A stretch of 64,000 nt of DNA from an uncultured Granulosicoccaceae bacterium (lineage in GTDB: Bacteria > Pseudomonadota > Gammaproteobacteria > Granulosicoccales > Granulosicoccaceae): NCBI GenBank assembly GCA_938020525.1, contig CALIHW010000074.1, positions 1 to 64,000 of the forward strand, read 5' to 3'. How positions within the stretch are numbered: the stretch's first letter is position 1; each line of letters starts with the position of its first letter. Below the pieces are notes generated by a model, which was not told the origin of the DNA, searched no databases, and saw only the letters and a program-made list of their open reading frames with translations. Positions 1 through 9,090 of the stretch are shown one piece after another. The translations under genes were made by a program, and so were the position numbers.

Positions 1-5
1 TGGCT

Positions 6-187
6 CTAACCCGGTTTATTCGTGAAATGGCGAGCATAGCGCGCAGAGCATTGGGTTCACAGGGTATTTTCTTCTCGCGTTCCATGTTTTCATTTACTTG
101 GCTTACTGATATTTGCAAGAGAAAAAATTCGCTGTGGAATCTAGGATCAAGCGGAATGCCGTCATTTTCATGAATAAACCGGGCTAG
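6..187. repeat. MITE-like element, family 1, copy A
   Basis: An approximately 182-bp element with terminal inverted repeats: the left end reads CTAACCCGGTTTATTC and the right end, reverse complemented, reads CTAGCCCGGTTTATTC. The body is nearly identical to 63306-63470, differing by about a 17-bp indel and scattered substitutions. It carries no transposase, so it would have to move in trans. The second copy interrupts a gene, which is the evidence that the family is or was mobile. No clear target duplication can be seen here. Confidence 0.8.
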
Positions 188-235
188 TGCCTTTGCTAAA
201 CTGCAGTTACATTAAAATGACTAAAGGCAGCATCG

Positions 236-1045
236 TTGAACTTTCATGCAAAGTATCCGGAACGGATTGTCTGCCTCACCGAGGAGACCACCGAGACATT
301 ATACCTGCTAGGGGAGCAGGATCGCATCGTTGGCATTTCCGGTTTTACCGTCAGACCGCCAGAGGCAAGACGAGAAAAACCGAGAGTCTCTGCGTTTACC
401 TCTGCCAAAATAGACAAGATCATGGATTTAAAGCCTGATCTGGTGATCGGGTTTTCAGATCTTCAAGCCGATATCGCCCGTGATCTGATCAAGCTGGGTG
501 TGAACGTACTGCTATTAAACCATCGATCTGTCAACGAAATACTTGGCATGATCCTGCAACTCGCAGCACTTACCAATTCAACTGAGAAAGGCCAACAGCT
601 TGTGCAGACATACATCAGTGGTATGCAAGCCTGCGCCAGCCGCGCACGCAGACTCAAGAAACGGCCAGCTGTCTATTTTGAAGAGTGGGATGAACCAATG
701 ATTTCGGCGATCCGCTGGGTGTCCGAACTCATACACATAGCAGGAGGAAACGACTGTTTTCCTGAACTGGCTGTTTGTAGTGGTGGCGCTGATCGAATAA
801 TCGCAGACCCGCAATCTGTCATTGATGCCAATCCAGACATTATCATTGGCTCCTGGTGCGGCAAAAAATTCAGGCCAGAGAAAGTCGCTGCGCGCAAAGG
901 ATGGCAATCTATCACTGCAGTACAAAACAGCCAGTTGCATGAAATCAAATCGCCGGTGATTTTACAACCGGGTCCGGCAGCATTAACCGAAGGGCTTGAA
1001 AGTATAGAGAAAATAATTCACTCATCGGACCAGCAGCAGTTATAA
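236..1045 (+). CDS. BtuF-like cobalamin/metal-chelate binding protein
   Basis: A 269-residue protein of the BtuF/FepB-like periplasmic binding fold (class III, PF01497). The N-terminal lobe starts at RIVCLTEETTETLYLLG (residues 10-26), followed by LKPDLVIGF and later by DANPDIIIGSW in the second lobe. Family members bind cobalamin or iron chelates for ABC import. No signal peptide is visible, so this copy may be cytoplasmic or act as a stand-alone cobalamin-binding protein, as in several proteobacteria. No permease or ATPase lies nearby. The start used is TTG at 236; a nearby upstream ATG is out of frame. The MITE copy ends about 50 bp upstream, so the original 5' region may have been altered. 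Confidence 0.75.
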   Translation: MNFHAKYPERIVCLTEETTETLYLLGEQDRIVGISGFTVRPPEARREKPRVSAFTSAKIDKIMDLKPDLVIGFSDLQADIARDLIKLGVNVLLLNHRSVNEILGMILQLAALTNSTEKGQQLVQTYISGMQACASRARRLKKRPAVYFEEWDEPMISAIRWVSELIHIAGGNDCFPELAVCSGGADRIIADPQSVIDANPDIIIGSWCGKKFRPEKVAARKGWQSITAVQNSQLHEIKSPVILQPGPAALTEGLESIEKIIHSSDQQQL

Positions 1046-1242
1046 GTAAACACCCCATGAATCAAACATTACCATTTTGAAATAATGATAGACATAGTTT
1101 TGTGACAACTTGAACGTGCCTCGCAGTTTAAACTAGATATGAGATAGGCTGCCTATCGTACTGACCACTCAACGGCAATTATTGCTTTTTTAACCTTATT
1201 GCTTTTTTAACCTTTAAGTACGGGTCAACCCCGGGAGAAACA

Positions 1243-2040
1243 ATGAAAAGAAAACTCACTGCAGTGTTAATCACCTCTGCCTTCCTAGCACTATCCGCAT
1301 GCGGCAGCGACGATGATGATGGTGGTGCTGGTACTGAGCAAACTGGTGGCGGCGCTGGAGACGGAGACGGTATTGGTGATGGTGATGGCGATGGCGATGG
1401 TGACGGCGATGGTGCTGGCGGTCTGGCCGGTTCCTTCCAGGTGACGTTCACAAACCTGACAGGCAACCAGTTGATGACACCTCCAGTCGTAGCTCTGCAC
1501 GACCCAAGCGTACATCTTTTTCAGGTAGGCGAAACTTCCAGCGATGCAATACGTGACATCGCAGAGATGGGTGACAATGCCCCTCTAGTAGAGTTTGCTG
1601 GAGCCAACCCTGAAGTAGTAAGTGCGGCCGGTGTGGCAGGTGAAGGACCATTCTCTCCAGGTGGCTCGGTCACAATTAACCTGAGCACAGATCTTGACGG
1701 TCAGGTACTTAGCGCTGTGAATATGGTTATCTGCACCAACGACGGCATAGTAGGGGTGGATTCAATAGCTCTACCGGCTGACAATGAGCCGGTTACTGTT
1801 ATGGCCGTAGCTTACGATGCAGGCACCAGAGATAACTCTGCTGATCCTGAATCTTTCTTCCCTCCTCCATGCAGAGCAGGTGACGCTGTACCTCCAGCTG
1901 AAACAAGCCCAAGAGCGCCAATTGCGCTACACCCGGGTCAAACTGTACCGAACAGCGGTGGCACAGGTCCTCTTGGCAACGCCGACTGGAATCTCACATC
2001 TGGTCAGCAAATACTTAGCATCGAAGTTGTTCGTAACTAG
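1243..2040 (+). CDS. Spondin_N-domain lipoprotein
   Basis: A 265-residue predicted outer-membrane lipoprotein. The N-terminus has a basic start, a hydrophobic stretch and a lipobox (LSAC, Cys at about residue 20). An acidic, low-complexity Gly-Asp linker (about residues 24-60) is encoded by an imperfect 6-bp DNA repeat. Residues from about 65 on (FQVTFTNLTGNQ, then HLFQVG and VMICTNDG) match the bacterial spondin N-terminal domain, an adhesion-type beta-sandwich. Its ligand is unknown. It is followed directly by a strong terminator and stands alone. The Gly-Asp tract is a likely site of length variation by slippage. Confidence 0.8.
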   Translation: MKRKLTAVLITSAFLALSACGSDDDDGGAGTEQTGGGAGDGDGIGDGDGDGDGDGDGAGGLAGSFQVTFTNLTGNQLMTPPVVALHDPSVHLFQVGETSSDAIRDIAEMGDNAPLVEFAGANPEVVSAAGVAGEGPFSPGGSVTINLSTDLDGQVLSAVNMVICTNDGIVGVDSIALPADNEPVTVMAVAYDAGTRDNSADPESFFPPPCRAGDAVPPAETSPRAPIALHPGQTVPNSGGTGPLGNADWNLTSGQQILSIEVVRN

Positions 2041-2064
2041 GATCAACGATCCAACGTAGTAAAT

Positions 2065-2094
2065 TCTGGTCAGCGCAATGCTGACCAGATTTTT
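2065..2094 (+). terminator. Rho-independent terminator
   Basis: A perfect 10-bp stem (TCTGGTCAGC / GCTGACCAGA), a 5-nt loop and a run of five T, 25 bp after the spondin lipoprotein stop. Confidence 0.88.
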
Positions 2095-2125
2095 GCAACC
2101 CTGAATTGGCAGATCTGACATGCCG

Positions 2126-2212
2126 ACCCTGAGAAGCAAACCCTGAGAAGCAAACCCTGAAAGCAAAGCAAACCCTGAGAAGCACACCCTGAGAAGCCCA
2201 GCCTCACAAGCC
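2126..2212. repeat. 14-bp tandem repeat array
   Basis: Five to six imperfect copies of ACCCTGAGAAGCAA at a 14-bp pitch (starts at 2126, 2140, 2154, 2172 and 2186), with one copy carrying a small internal expansion. It lies between two convergent genes and has no coding potential that I can support. Confidence 0.85.
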
Positions 2213-2228
2213 AAGTCTAAAGCCGGGC

Positions 2229-3566
2229 TTACTGCTTCTTCCAGATCCTCTGCCACCACTTCTCCTCTCTTAGCTCCACTACACCAATAGACTCGGCAAT
2301 CTGCTGTCTGTCCCAACCGGTCAAGTTGGCAAGATGATTACCGGCAATAATATTTCTGTCTTTTACCATTGCAAAATAGTCTGTCGCCGCTGGACAATTA
2401 GCCTCGCCCTGCCACGCATGACGCATGATATAGCGTCCCTGATAGTTACTCCGATCACCGGTTTCAATAAACTTGAGATCATCAGGGAAAGTTTCACCGT
2501 CATATCGCAGATGTAGCCTGGTAACAAACACATCCTGTGGACGCGCAGATGCACTCCTTTTACTCTGATTAGCATCGCCACCATCCAGCCAATAAACACC
2601 CAGATTTCTCAGCTGATCAGACGTTAACGGATCTGCAGCACAAGGATCACACCAGGCCATATCCCATGCATATTCAAGGAAAACCGCTTTTCCGTTTTCT
2701 TTATCGGTCTGCCTTGTAAACATATCCCGGTAAAAATCAGAAAAGCGATCTTTAACAAACCCGGGAATCTCTACATTTGATGGCATGCGTACGGTTCTAT
2801 AATTCGAGGTCTCTACCCTGCCACTGCGAGTTAACGCGTAAACAAATAGCTCCTGCTGGCCGTCGGCATTCAACGTACCTAATCTAATGGGCAACATAAA
2901 CTTCGGACTTTCAAATGCAACTTGCAAAGGCCTGAGGTTTGAGAATCCACTCTCAAGCTGGGCTTCTAGATTCACCTTTGCAACAAAAAAACGCATGCCT
3001 TGCTTGAGATAGCTGCCGACAACTTCCTCTGCACCTTCCGGCAACCGGTAGTCGTTAACATCAAGCCACTCAATCAAACCACTACTTTCTTCAGCAGATA
3101 AAATCAGAATATCGTATTCGCCGACAGTATATTTCGCCTCGATTGTCACACCTGTATCTTCTTCCACAGCAGAAAGCGCCTTGAGTTGTACACTGTCTGC
3201 CGTTACAGAAGCAGTCGCAGCCTCTGCATACATCCGGCGCTGCTGACAGGGATTCTCATCAAAATACTCCACTAATCGAGGCGCGGTATAAGCATCAAGA
3301 TGATCAATCAAACTCTGCGTCGCTACATTGATCTGACCGCGCTCTATAAAAGTTGGTACAGGAACAACCATCGCAAAATCTGCAACATCACCCTGGAAAT
3401 CACTAGCCATCGTGATAACGGTTCTATCTTGATCCCGGACCATTACTACCTGTGATGCGCTATTGAATAGTTCAGTATCTGCTTTAGCAACATAAAACCC
3501 ACAAAACGCAAGCGCATTATTACTCAAGCTAAAGAGGAATATAAACAAAGTGATTCTAGTTAGCAT
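2229..3566 (-). CDS. DUF2330 domain secreted protein
   Basis: Around 445 residues with an N-terminal signal peptide (hydrophobic LTRITLFIFLFSLS, cleavage near ALA-FCGFYV). The conserved start of the DUF2330 family follows: CGFYVAKAD, an ASQVVMVRD strand and DFAMVVPVPTF. The function of the family is not established. Cysteines near AWCDPCAADPL and ANCPAATDYF suggest disulfides outside the cytoplasm. The start at 3566 places the Met directly before the signal peptide and overlaps the upstream RnfD-like gene by 11 bp; a Met at 3575 is an alternative. The overlap implies one operon and a shared process at the membrane. Confidence 0.8.
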   Translation of the reverse strand: MLTRITLFIFLFSLSNNALAFCGFYVAKADTELFNSASQVVMVRDQDRTVITMASDFQGDVADFAMVVPVPTFIERGQINVATQSLIDHLDAYTAPRLVEYFDENPCQQRRMYAEAATASVTADSVQLKALSAVEEDTGVTIEAKYTVGEYDILILSAEESSGLIEWLDVNDYRLPEGAEEVVGSYLKQGMRFFVAKVNLEAQLESGFSNLRPLQVAFESPKFMLPIRLGTLNADGQQELFVYALTRSGRVETSNYRTVRMPSNVEIPGFVKDRFSDFYRDMFTRQTDKENGKAVFLEYAWDMAWCDPCAADPLTSDQLRNLGVYWLDGGDANQSKRSASARPQDVFVTRLHLRYDGETFPDDLKFIETGDRSNYQGRYIMRHAWQGEANCPAATDYFAMVKDRNIIAGNHLANLTGWDRQQIAESIGVVELREEKWWQRIWKKQ

Positions 3567-4386
3567 CGACAACATTACCTTCAATGGCAATAACAGATTT
3601 TCTAATCTGAGCGGTTTCTTTAACATGGGACAATCTCCTGGTATAGATATTTAAAAGCGAAACAAAAGGCGCCAAAGCAACAAGTGCATAGATCGCTGCC
3701 GTAGATAGATAAAATGTAAACTGAAGGATTGCAGCAACCACTGCGACAGCAACCCCAAAACCTATTCTGGCTATGCGGTGTACCGGTGTGGTTTTGGGAT
3801 CGGTGATCATAAAAAATGAAAACAGCAGCAACGCACCGCTTTGTAACTGATGCAATGCAATAGCCACTGGATCACCCAGATACAACCCGCGCAGCAGCAC
3901 AATTGATGCGTAACAAGTCAGAAACGCCAGTGCTACATCCAGCCTTTGTGCACTTGTCACAACCAGCAAACCAATGCCTAGTACTACAAAGCCAATATAG
4001 CCTAAAGCACCCCATTGCCCCGGTGAGATATAGGCATGGGACGACAATGCTGTAACCAGCACCAGTGCAAATGCGGAGGGGTTGAATATATGACTGCCAT
4101 CAAAACGAATGTAACGCTTACTGGCGATGGCAATGAATGATGTTATTGCAGCAATTGCAATTACATCTGTGCGCAACAGCAATATAAGTGACATTGAAGA
4201 GATCAATGCACTTCTTCCCTGCCCTCCCTTCGTAAACAAACAACGGGAAAAAAGACAGGCTTGTGTGAACAATGCAACTACTACAATAACAGTCGCTACA
4301 GCCCAATCAATTTGAAAACCAAGATAACCAACACCAATCAGTACAAATGTACCAAGTGCCGCTATTTGATAGTTACGTGGATCCAT
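3556..4386 (-). CDS. RnfD/NqrB-like membrane protein
   Basis: A 276-residue polytopic protein with about 8-9 hydrophobic helices. The segments RFDGSHIFNPSAFAL and FFMITDPKTTP resemble RnfD/NqrB, where the TDP-x-S/T region is conserved and a nearby Thr can carry covalent FMN. It is shorter than full RnfD (about 350 residues), and no other rnf/nqr gene is present, so it is probably a stand-alone paralog rather than part of a complete Rnf complex. It is co-transcribed with, and overlaps, the DUF2330 gene. What it transports or oxidises is unknown. Confidence 0.7.
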   Translation of the reverse strand: MDPRNYQIAALGTFVLIGVGYLGFQIDWAVATVIVVVALFTQACLFSRCLFTKGGQGRSALISSMSLILLLRTDVIAIAAITSFIAIASKRYIRFDGSHIFNPSAFALVLVTALSSHAYISPGQWGALGYIGFVVLGIGLLVVTSAQRLDVALAFLTCYASIVLLRGLYLGDPVAIALHQLQSGALLLFSFFMITDPKTTPVHRIARIGFGVAVAVVAAILQFTFYLSTAAIYALVALAPFVSLLNIYTRRLSHVKETAQIRKSVIAIEGNVVDAN

Positions 4387-4499
4387 ACCCGCCCTTCCGA
4401 TGCTAGGTAATTACTTAATCGCAGCAGATCGGAAAAGCGGGTTAAAGCAGTTTAATTAAATGTCAGCACGGGCTAACTAGCTCTCATTTCTGAACAGGC

Positions 4500-4534
4500 C
4501 ATGCCACATGCTCCATGTTCCATGCCCCATGCCT
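4500..4534. repeat. 7-bp tandem repeat, five units
   Basis: Five phase-perfect 7-bp units: CATGCCA, CATGCTC, CATGTTC, CATGCCC, CATGCCT. The array lies 5 bp past the stop of the leftward dehydrogenase gene. Confidence 0.85.
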
Positions 4535-4539
4535 TGTGC

Positions 4540-5424
4540 TCAGGCTTTGAGTTTCCCGGCATAGTAATCGACCATCTGCGATACCATTTCATCGCCCTTG
4601 CCGCTCTCTGTGGCGTCACTCAATGCACCGAGAGTTGACACAGACATCACACTATTAACACCAGCCTGCTTTGCCATTTCCGCGTAATAGCCAACATCTT
4701 TAGCAGCGTTTTTAATAGCAAAGGCCAGTTGCGCCGGATCTCCATCCACCCCGTAGCCTTTAACGAAATCCATCATGCCGCTATGCAGCGGGCCAGCCGC
4801 CATCACTTCGTACACAGCTTTTCTGTCCACGCCCTGAACATCGGCCATCGCAAACGCTTCACACATCGCATTAGCGACAGTCATTCCATAGAAATTGTTT
4901 ATTAACTTGACGGTATGGCCTGATCCAAGTGCCCCAAGATGAAAAACGTTTTCACCCAGGTCTTGCAACGCAGGTAACACCTTGTTGTAAGCAGCTTCGT
5001 CACCAGCACACATAATATTTAGCAAGCCATCTTTTGCGTGAGCTGGTGTTCTGCCAAGTGGCGCATCAAGATACTGGCATCCAGCAGCCGCAACTTCAGC
5101 ACCCAGGGATTTGGTTGAAGCAGGCAACGATGTACCGAAATCTATCACCACAGAGTCTGCCTTGAGTCCTGCAATCACACCATCATCGCCACGCATACGG
5201 CTTTCAACCTGATCAGAGGTGCCGACACACAACATAACGATATCACTGGCGCTGGCAAGATCTTTGGCAGTCCCCGCCTCAGTCGCGCCGCGCTCGATGA
5301 GTACAGTAATATTTTCTCTGTTCCGATTGCCGAGAATTTGCAGCTCATGCCCCTTGTCGAGTAATCGATGAGCCATTGCAGACCCCATTAACCCGACACC
5401 TATAAAGCCAACCTTACTCATCAC
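4540..5424 (-). CDS. 3-hydroxyisobutyrate dehydrogenase family (beta-hydroxyacid) oxidoreductase
   Basis: A 294-residue NAD(P)-dependent beta-hydroxyacid dehydrogenase. The Rossmann motif GFIGVGLMGSAMA sits at the N-terminus. The substrate motif is partly kept around DAPLGRTPAHA, and the catalytic Lys is in TVKLINNFYG (about residue 170). The family reduces or oxidises 3-hydroxyisobutyrate, tartronate semialdehyde or similar short acids. The sequence alone does not fix which one. It diverges from the aminotransferase at 5577, and the shared 150-bp gap probably carries both promoters. Confidence 0.85.
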   Translation of the reverse strand: MMSKVGFIGVGLMGSAMAHRLLDKGHELQILGNRNRENITVLIERGATEAGTAKDLASASDIVMLCVGTSDQVESRMRGDDGVIAGLKADSVVIDFGTSLPASTKSLGAEVAAAGCQYLDAPLGRTPAHAKDGLLNIMCAGDEAAYNKVLPALQDLGENVFHLGALGSGHTVKLINNFYGMTVANAMCEAFAMADVQGVDRKAVYEVMAAGPLHSGMMDFVKGYGVDGDPAQLAFAIKNAAKDVGYYAEMAKQAGVNSVMSVSTLGALSDATESGKGDEMVSQMVDYYAGKLKA

Positions 5425-5576
5425 TACCCCTTAAGTTTTGTTTATTCCAGAAGAGAATTTGTTCGAAAATTGCGATCATTGTAGATATAAGCACTGCCAT
5501 TCATCCAGCCAATTGTTGCATAATGGCTCGTTGTCTCACACATGTACCGCACGACCGAAATCCCGAGCATATAAAA

Positions 5577-6821
5577 ATGACCGACTACGACGCTTTACAA
5601 AAACAGTTTCAAGACTTCAAGTCGCGCAACCTGTCTCTGAATATGGAACGCGGCCAGCCCGCAAACGCGAACTTTGATTTGAGCCTGCCAATTCTTAGCG
5701 CCGTCGATGAGAATAATTATACCACTGACAGCGGTGTAGATATTCGCAACTACCCAGGCGGCATTCTGGGTCTGAGTGAAGCACGCGAACTTTTTTGCGA
5801 GCAATTGAATGTCGAGTCAGATGAAATCATGCTCGGCAACAACTCAAGCCTGGAGATGATGAGCCGCTTTTTAACCTGGGCACTGCTGCGCGGCGTTAAC
5901 GGCAGCACTAAAGGCTGGGTTAATGATTCGCCCAAACTGATCGTGACAGTGCCAGGCTACGACAGACACTTTCTACTAGCCCGCGAGCTCGGTTTCGAGC
6001 TAGTCACCGTAAAGATGACAGGCAACGGTCCGGATATGGATGCGGTAGAGAAACTCGTCGCCAATGATGCCGCTGTAAAAGGCATCTACTTTGTACCGAC
6101 CTATAGCAATCCGACTGGCGACACCATCTCCAAAGATTTTGCCGAGAGACTAGTCAAGGTCAAGGCGGCAGCTAATGATTTCACTATTTTCGCAGATGAT
6201 GCGTACTCAGTTCATCACTTACAGGACAACCCGACCGCAGCACCAAATCTATTGCAGATGGCAAAAGAGGCAGGCTCACCAAACCGAGTTATTCTTTTCG
6301 GGTCTACTTCAAAGGTAACATTTGCCAGTGGTGGCCTCGGTTTGGCTGGTATGAGCACAGATAATATCGCCTACTGGTCGAAGGCAATGAGCACAGGCAG
6401 CATCGGGCCAAACAAAGCTGAACAATGGCGGCACGTACTTTTTCTACGTAAGTACCCGGGCGGCCTTAAGGGTTTGATGCAGGGACATGCAAAAATTTTA
6501 AAGCCAAAATTCGACAAAGTGCAGGAAGTATTAAATCGCGAACTGGGTAATCATAATCTCGCCACCTGGACGGACCCTCGCGGGGGATATTTTGTCAGCC
6601 TCGATACCATTCAACCTGTTGCAAGTCGCGTCGTTGAGCTGGCCAAAGAAGCAGGGCTGGCACTGACGCCAACTGGCGCTACCTTTCCAGATGGAACAGA
6701 CCCTGAGAACCGCAATATTCGAATAGCGCCGACACGACCTCCATTGGAGGAAGTGGAACTTGCCATGGAGATAGTAGCGTGTTGTATTAAGTTGGCGTCA
6801 GCTGAGGCATCGCAAGCGTAG
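5577..6821 (+). CDS. Aminotransferase, PF12897 (MocR-like/AspT) type
   Basis: About 414 residues, fold type I PLP enzyme. It shows the distinctive RGQPANANFDLSLP N-terminal segment, YPGGILGLSEAR, GNNSSLEMM, a nucleotide-like YFVPTYSNPTGD loop, FADDAY for the pyridine nitrogen, and the PLP Lys in FGSTSKVTFASGG. These match the class used as aspartate/alanine transaminases (PF12897), which lack a DNA-binding domain. The Met at 5577 fits the family start better than the upstream Met at 5523. Substrate is inferred, most likely aspartate or alanine with 2-oxoglutarate. Confidence 0.85.
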   Translation: MTDYDALQKQFQDFKSRNLSLNMERGQPANANFDLSLPILSAVDENNYTTDSGVDIRNYPGGILGLSEARELFCEQLNVESDEIMLGNNSSLEMMSRFLTWALLRGVNGSTKGWVNDSPKLIVTVPGYDRHFLLARELGFELVTVKMTGNGPDMDAVEKLVANDAAVKGIYFVPTYSNPTGDTISKDFAERLVKVKAAANDFTIFADDAYSVHHLQDNPTAAPNLLQMAKEAGSPNRVILFGSTSKVTFASGGLGLAGMSTDNIAYWSKAMSTGSIGPNKAEQWRHVLFLRKYPGGLKGLMQGHAKILKPKFDKVQEVLNRELGNHNLATWTDPRGGYFVSLDTIQPVASRVVELAKEAGLALTPTGATFPDGTDPENRNIRIAPTRPPLEEVELAMEIVACCIKLASAEASQA

Positions 6822-6846
6822 AGTTACAAAGGTAAACCATATGCCG

Positions 6847-7101
6847 TTAACGCCCGGCAAAAAAACCAACCAGGTTAACAACGACTGTCAAAACCAGCGA
6901 TGCTATCAGCATCGCCTTCCACGGGAAAAAAACACGCACACCCGGTGAGTTACCTTCTTGTTTCTTGGCAATCGATTCACTAATTTTCTCATGAACCTTT
7001 CGCTCTACTTTCTCCGATGACTTCGGAAACAACATTGGCACGATATTAATAAGCACCGTCAGTACAACAGAAGCAATCAATGAAGTGATCAGAAAGTCCA
7101 T
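6847..7101 (-). CDS. Small two-helix membrane protein
   Basis: An 84-residue protein of unknown family: a hydrophobic helix at residues 3-25, a charged amphipathic middle (SSEKVERKVHEKISESIAKK) and a second helix at residues 62-83. It lies between two aminotransferase genes on the leftward strand. No function can be assigned. Confidence 0.6.
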   Translation of the reverse strand: MDFLITSLIASVVLTVLINIVPMLFPKSSEKVERKVHEKISESIAKKQEGNSPGVRVFFPWKAMLIASLVLTVVVNLVGFFAGR

Positions 7102-7183
7102 CGTGGCAACTCCAATAATTAATTCTAATGGTTTCTCTGTGTATGCAGAGTTCTAGCCGTAGTTCTGGTTGTAACTTGGCTAA

Positions 7184-8563
7184 CTAACTGACGGTACCCG
7201 CCGGCAGCTCCGCCAAAGTTGCGTCAAGTGCCTTGCCCACTCCTTCAATCAGATCATCAACTTCAGACTCAGTAATTATTAATGGCGGGCAGAAAGCCAT
7301 CGCATCTGCCATATTACGAGTGAAGAACCCCGCCTCCATCGATTTTGCATTAGCAATCGCACCGAGTTGACCGGGCTTTTCAAGTGCAACCTTAGTCTCT
7401 TTGTTGGTAACCAGTTCAATAGCACCAATCAAACCGACACCTCTGACCTCTGCTACCAAAGGATGCGATTCATATTGTCTTAAACCTGCCAGCATATACG
7501 CACCGACTTTAGCCGCACGCTCGACCAGATTGTCTTCTTCAATGATTCTTATCGTCTCATTCGCGACCGCACAGACGACTGGATGACCACCACCAGTAAA
7601 CCCGTGACCAAGTACACCGACTTTATTGCTTTCATCTGCAATGGGTTCAAACACACGATCATTTATCAGCAGTGCAGAGCCTGGCAGATAAGAAGAGGTT
7701 AGCTGCTTGGACAGCGTCATCATATCCGGCTGGATATCGTAAGTCTGACAACCGAACATATTACCTGTACGTCCAAAACCGCAAATAACTTCGTCTGCCA
7801 CCAGAAGAATATCGTACTTGTTTAGTATGGTCTGAATCTTCTGCCAGTACGTTCTTGGTGGTACAACTACTCCACCGGCACCCTGCACCGGTTCTGCAAA
7901 GAATGCAGCAACCGTATCGGGCCCTTCTGCCTGTATTACTGAGTCAAGCTCTTCAGCCAATCTGGTAGCAAAGTCTTCTTCACTTTCACCAGGGTGGCCT
8001 TCACGCCAATGATGCGGACAAGTCACACGTACCACAGGTACCAGACAATCAAATGATGCCTGATTAGCCGGCAACCCGGTCAAACACGCACCGGCGGTAG
8101 TGACTCCGTGGTAGCCGCGATTGCGGGAAATAATCTTTTTCTTTTCAGGCTTACCCAGTGCATTTGATCGATACCAACAAAGCTTGATAGCAGTATCAAT
8201 AGCCTCAGAGCCGGAGTTGGTAAAAAATGCCTTGCTCATAGACACAGGAGCAATCTCCACCAGCTTATAGGCAAGATCTGCTGCTGGCCCATGGCCTTTA
8301 TGCGCGAACGTATGATAATACGGCAGCTGCTGCATTTGCTTTGTGGCGACATCTATCAGTCTCTGTTCGCTAAAACCCAGCGCGGTACTCCAGAGACCGG
8401 ACATCGCTTCTAAATATTTATTTCCTGAGTTATCCCATACGTGCACGCCTTTGCCGTTTTCGATAATCAGTGGTCCGACATCACCGTGAGTCAATGCGTT
8501 GGTGTAACCATGGAGGTGGGCAGCAGCATCCCGACCTTCAACAGAGTTTGGCAGAGCGCTCAT
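7184..8563 (-). CDS. Class III (omega) aminotransferase
   Basis: A 459-residue PLP enzyme of the omega-amino acid:pyruvate / class III group. Visible elements are SGSEAIDTAIKL (phosphate site), SRNRGYHGVTTAG, the aspartate in VADEVICGFGRTG and the Schiff-base Lys in MTLSKQLTSSYLPG. Full length for the family. It probably transfers an amino group from a non-alpha amine or amino acid to pyruvate. Neighbouring amino-acid enzymes hint at amine or amino-acid catabolism but do not identify the donor. Confidence 0.87.
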   Translation of the reverse strand: MSALPNSVEGRDAAAHLHGYTNALTHGDVGPLIIENGKGVHVWDNSGNKYLEAMSGLWSTALGFSEQRLIDVATKQMQQLPYYHTFAHKGHGPAADLAYKLVEIAPVSMSKAFFTNSGSEAIDTAIKLCWYRSNALGKPEKKKIISRNRGYHGVTTAGACLTGLPANQASFDCLVPVVRVTCPHHWREGHPGESEEDFATRLAEELDSVIQAEGPDTVAAFFAEPVQGAGGVVVPPRTYWQKIQTILNKYDILLVADEVICGFGRTGNMFGCQTYDIQPDMMTLSKQLTSSYLPGSALLINDRVFEPIADESNKVGVLGHGFTGGGHPVVCAVANETIRIIEEDNLVERAAKVGAYMLAGLRQYESHPLVAEVRGVGLIGAIELVTNKETKVALEKPGQLGAIANAKSMEAGFFTRNMADAMAFCPPLIITESEVDDLIEGVGKALDATLAELPAGTVS

Positions 8564-9090
8564 GGGCAGATTCTCAACTTAGGTTCAAACCTCATTCTAT
8601 GGCTTAATATCTCGACAATTCCACTCTTTTTGCTCAATGCAAGTCGATACTCAAAAATTGCCATAACTACAATTTAAACGGCCCGTTACCGGAATGCCGC
8701 TGACACCGCGGTAACCATCCGAAAAACGAGAAAATAATGTGCGGTGAAACCAGAGTACATTCATACCGTGTACGGAATCAGCTATAAGTTTGAAACTGGT
8801 GTCGAGTGCCATCTCCGATAATAACGACAGAGCAAAGACACATGCTCCACTCGACAATAGCATCGTGCCATCCTTATCCCTACCTCGTTTTTGCTCATCC
8901 TGAAGTTAGCCGCCCGTCGACAGCTCCACAATTCCCGCGGATACTCGCGTATCAAGCATTCTCGGTCTCAATCATCCTCAGTGTGATTTTATTCCCATTG
9001 ACTTTAATCGCAAGAAAAGTAAGGATGTACTCTGAGCGGTTTGTTAAGTACGATACTCCTCTACGTAGGAGAATACTGAGGATACTTTGA
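8564..9090. other. Intergenic gap without a supported gene
   Basis: Only weak, short reading frames are present. Near the end, a small hairpin (CTCCT / AGGAG around the palindrome CTACGTAG, near 9055-9070) precedes the GAGGA ribosome binding site of the lipoprotein at 9091. Promoters for the divergent genes on each side are expected here. Confidence 0.5.

Noticed and set aside
578-948. Leftward frames inside the BtuF-like gene
   Set aside because: The rightward protein has clear family motifs; the leftward frames show none and overlap each other.
1179-1466. Leftward open frame rich in Pro-Ser repeats
   Set aside because: It is the mirror image of the Gly-Asp repeat in the spondin lipoprotein and has no independent coding signs.
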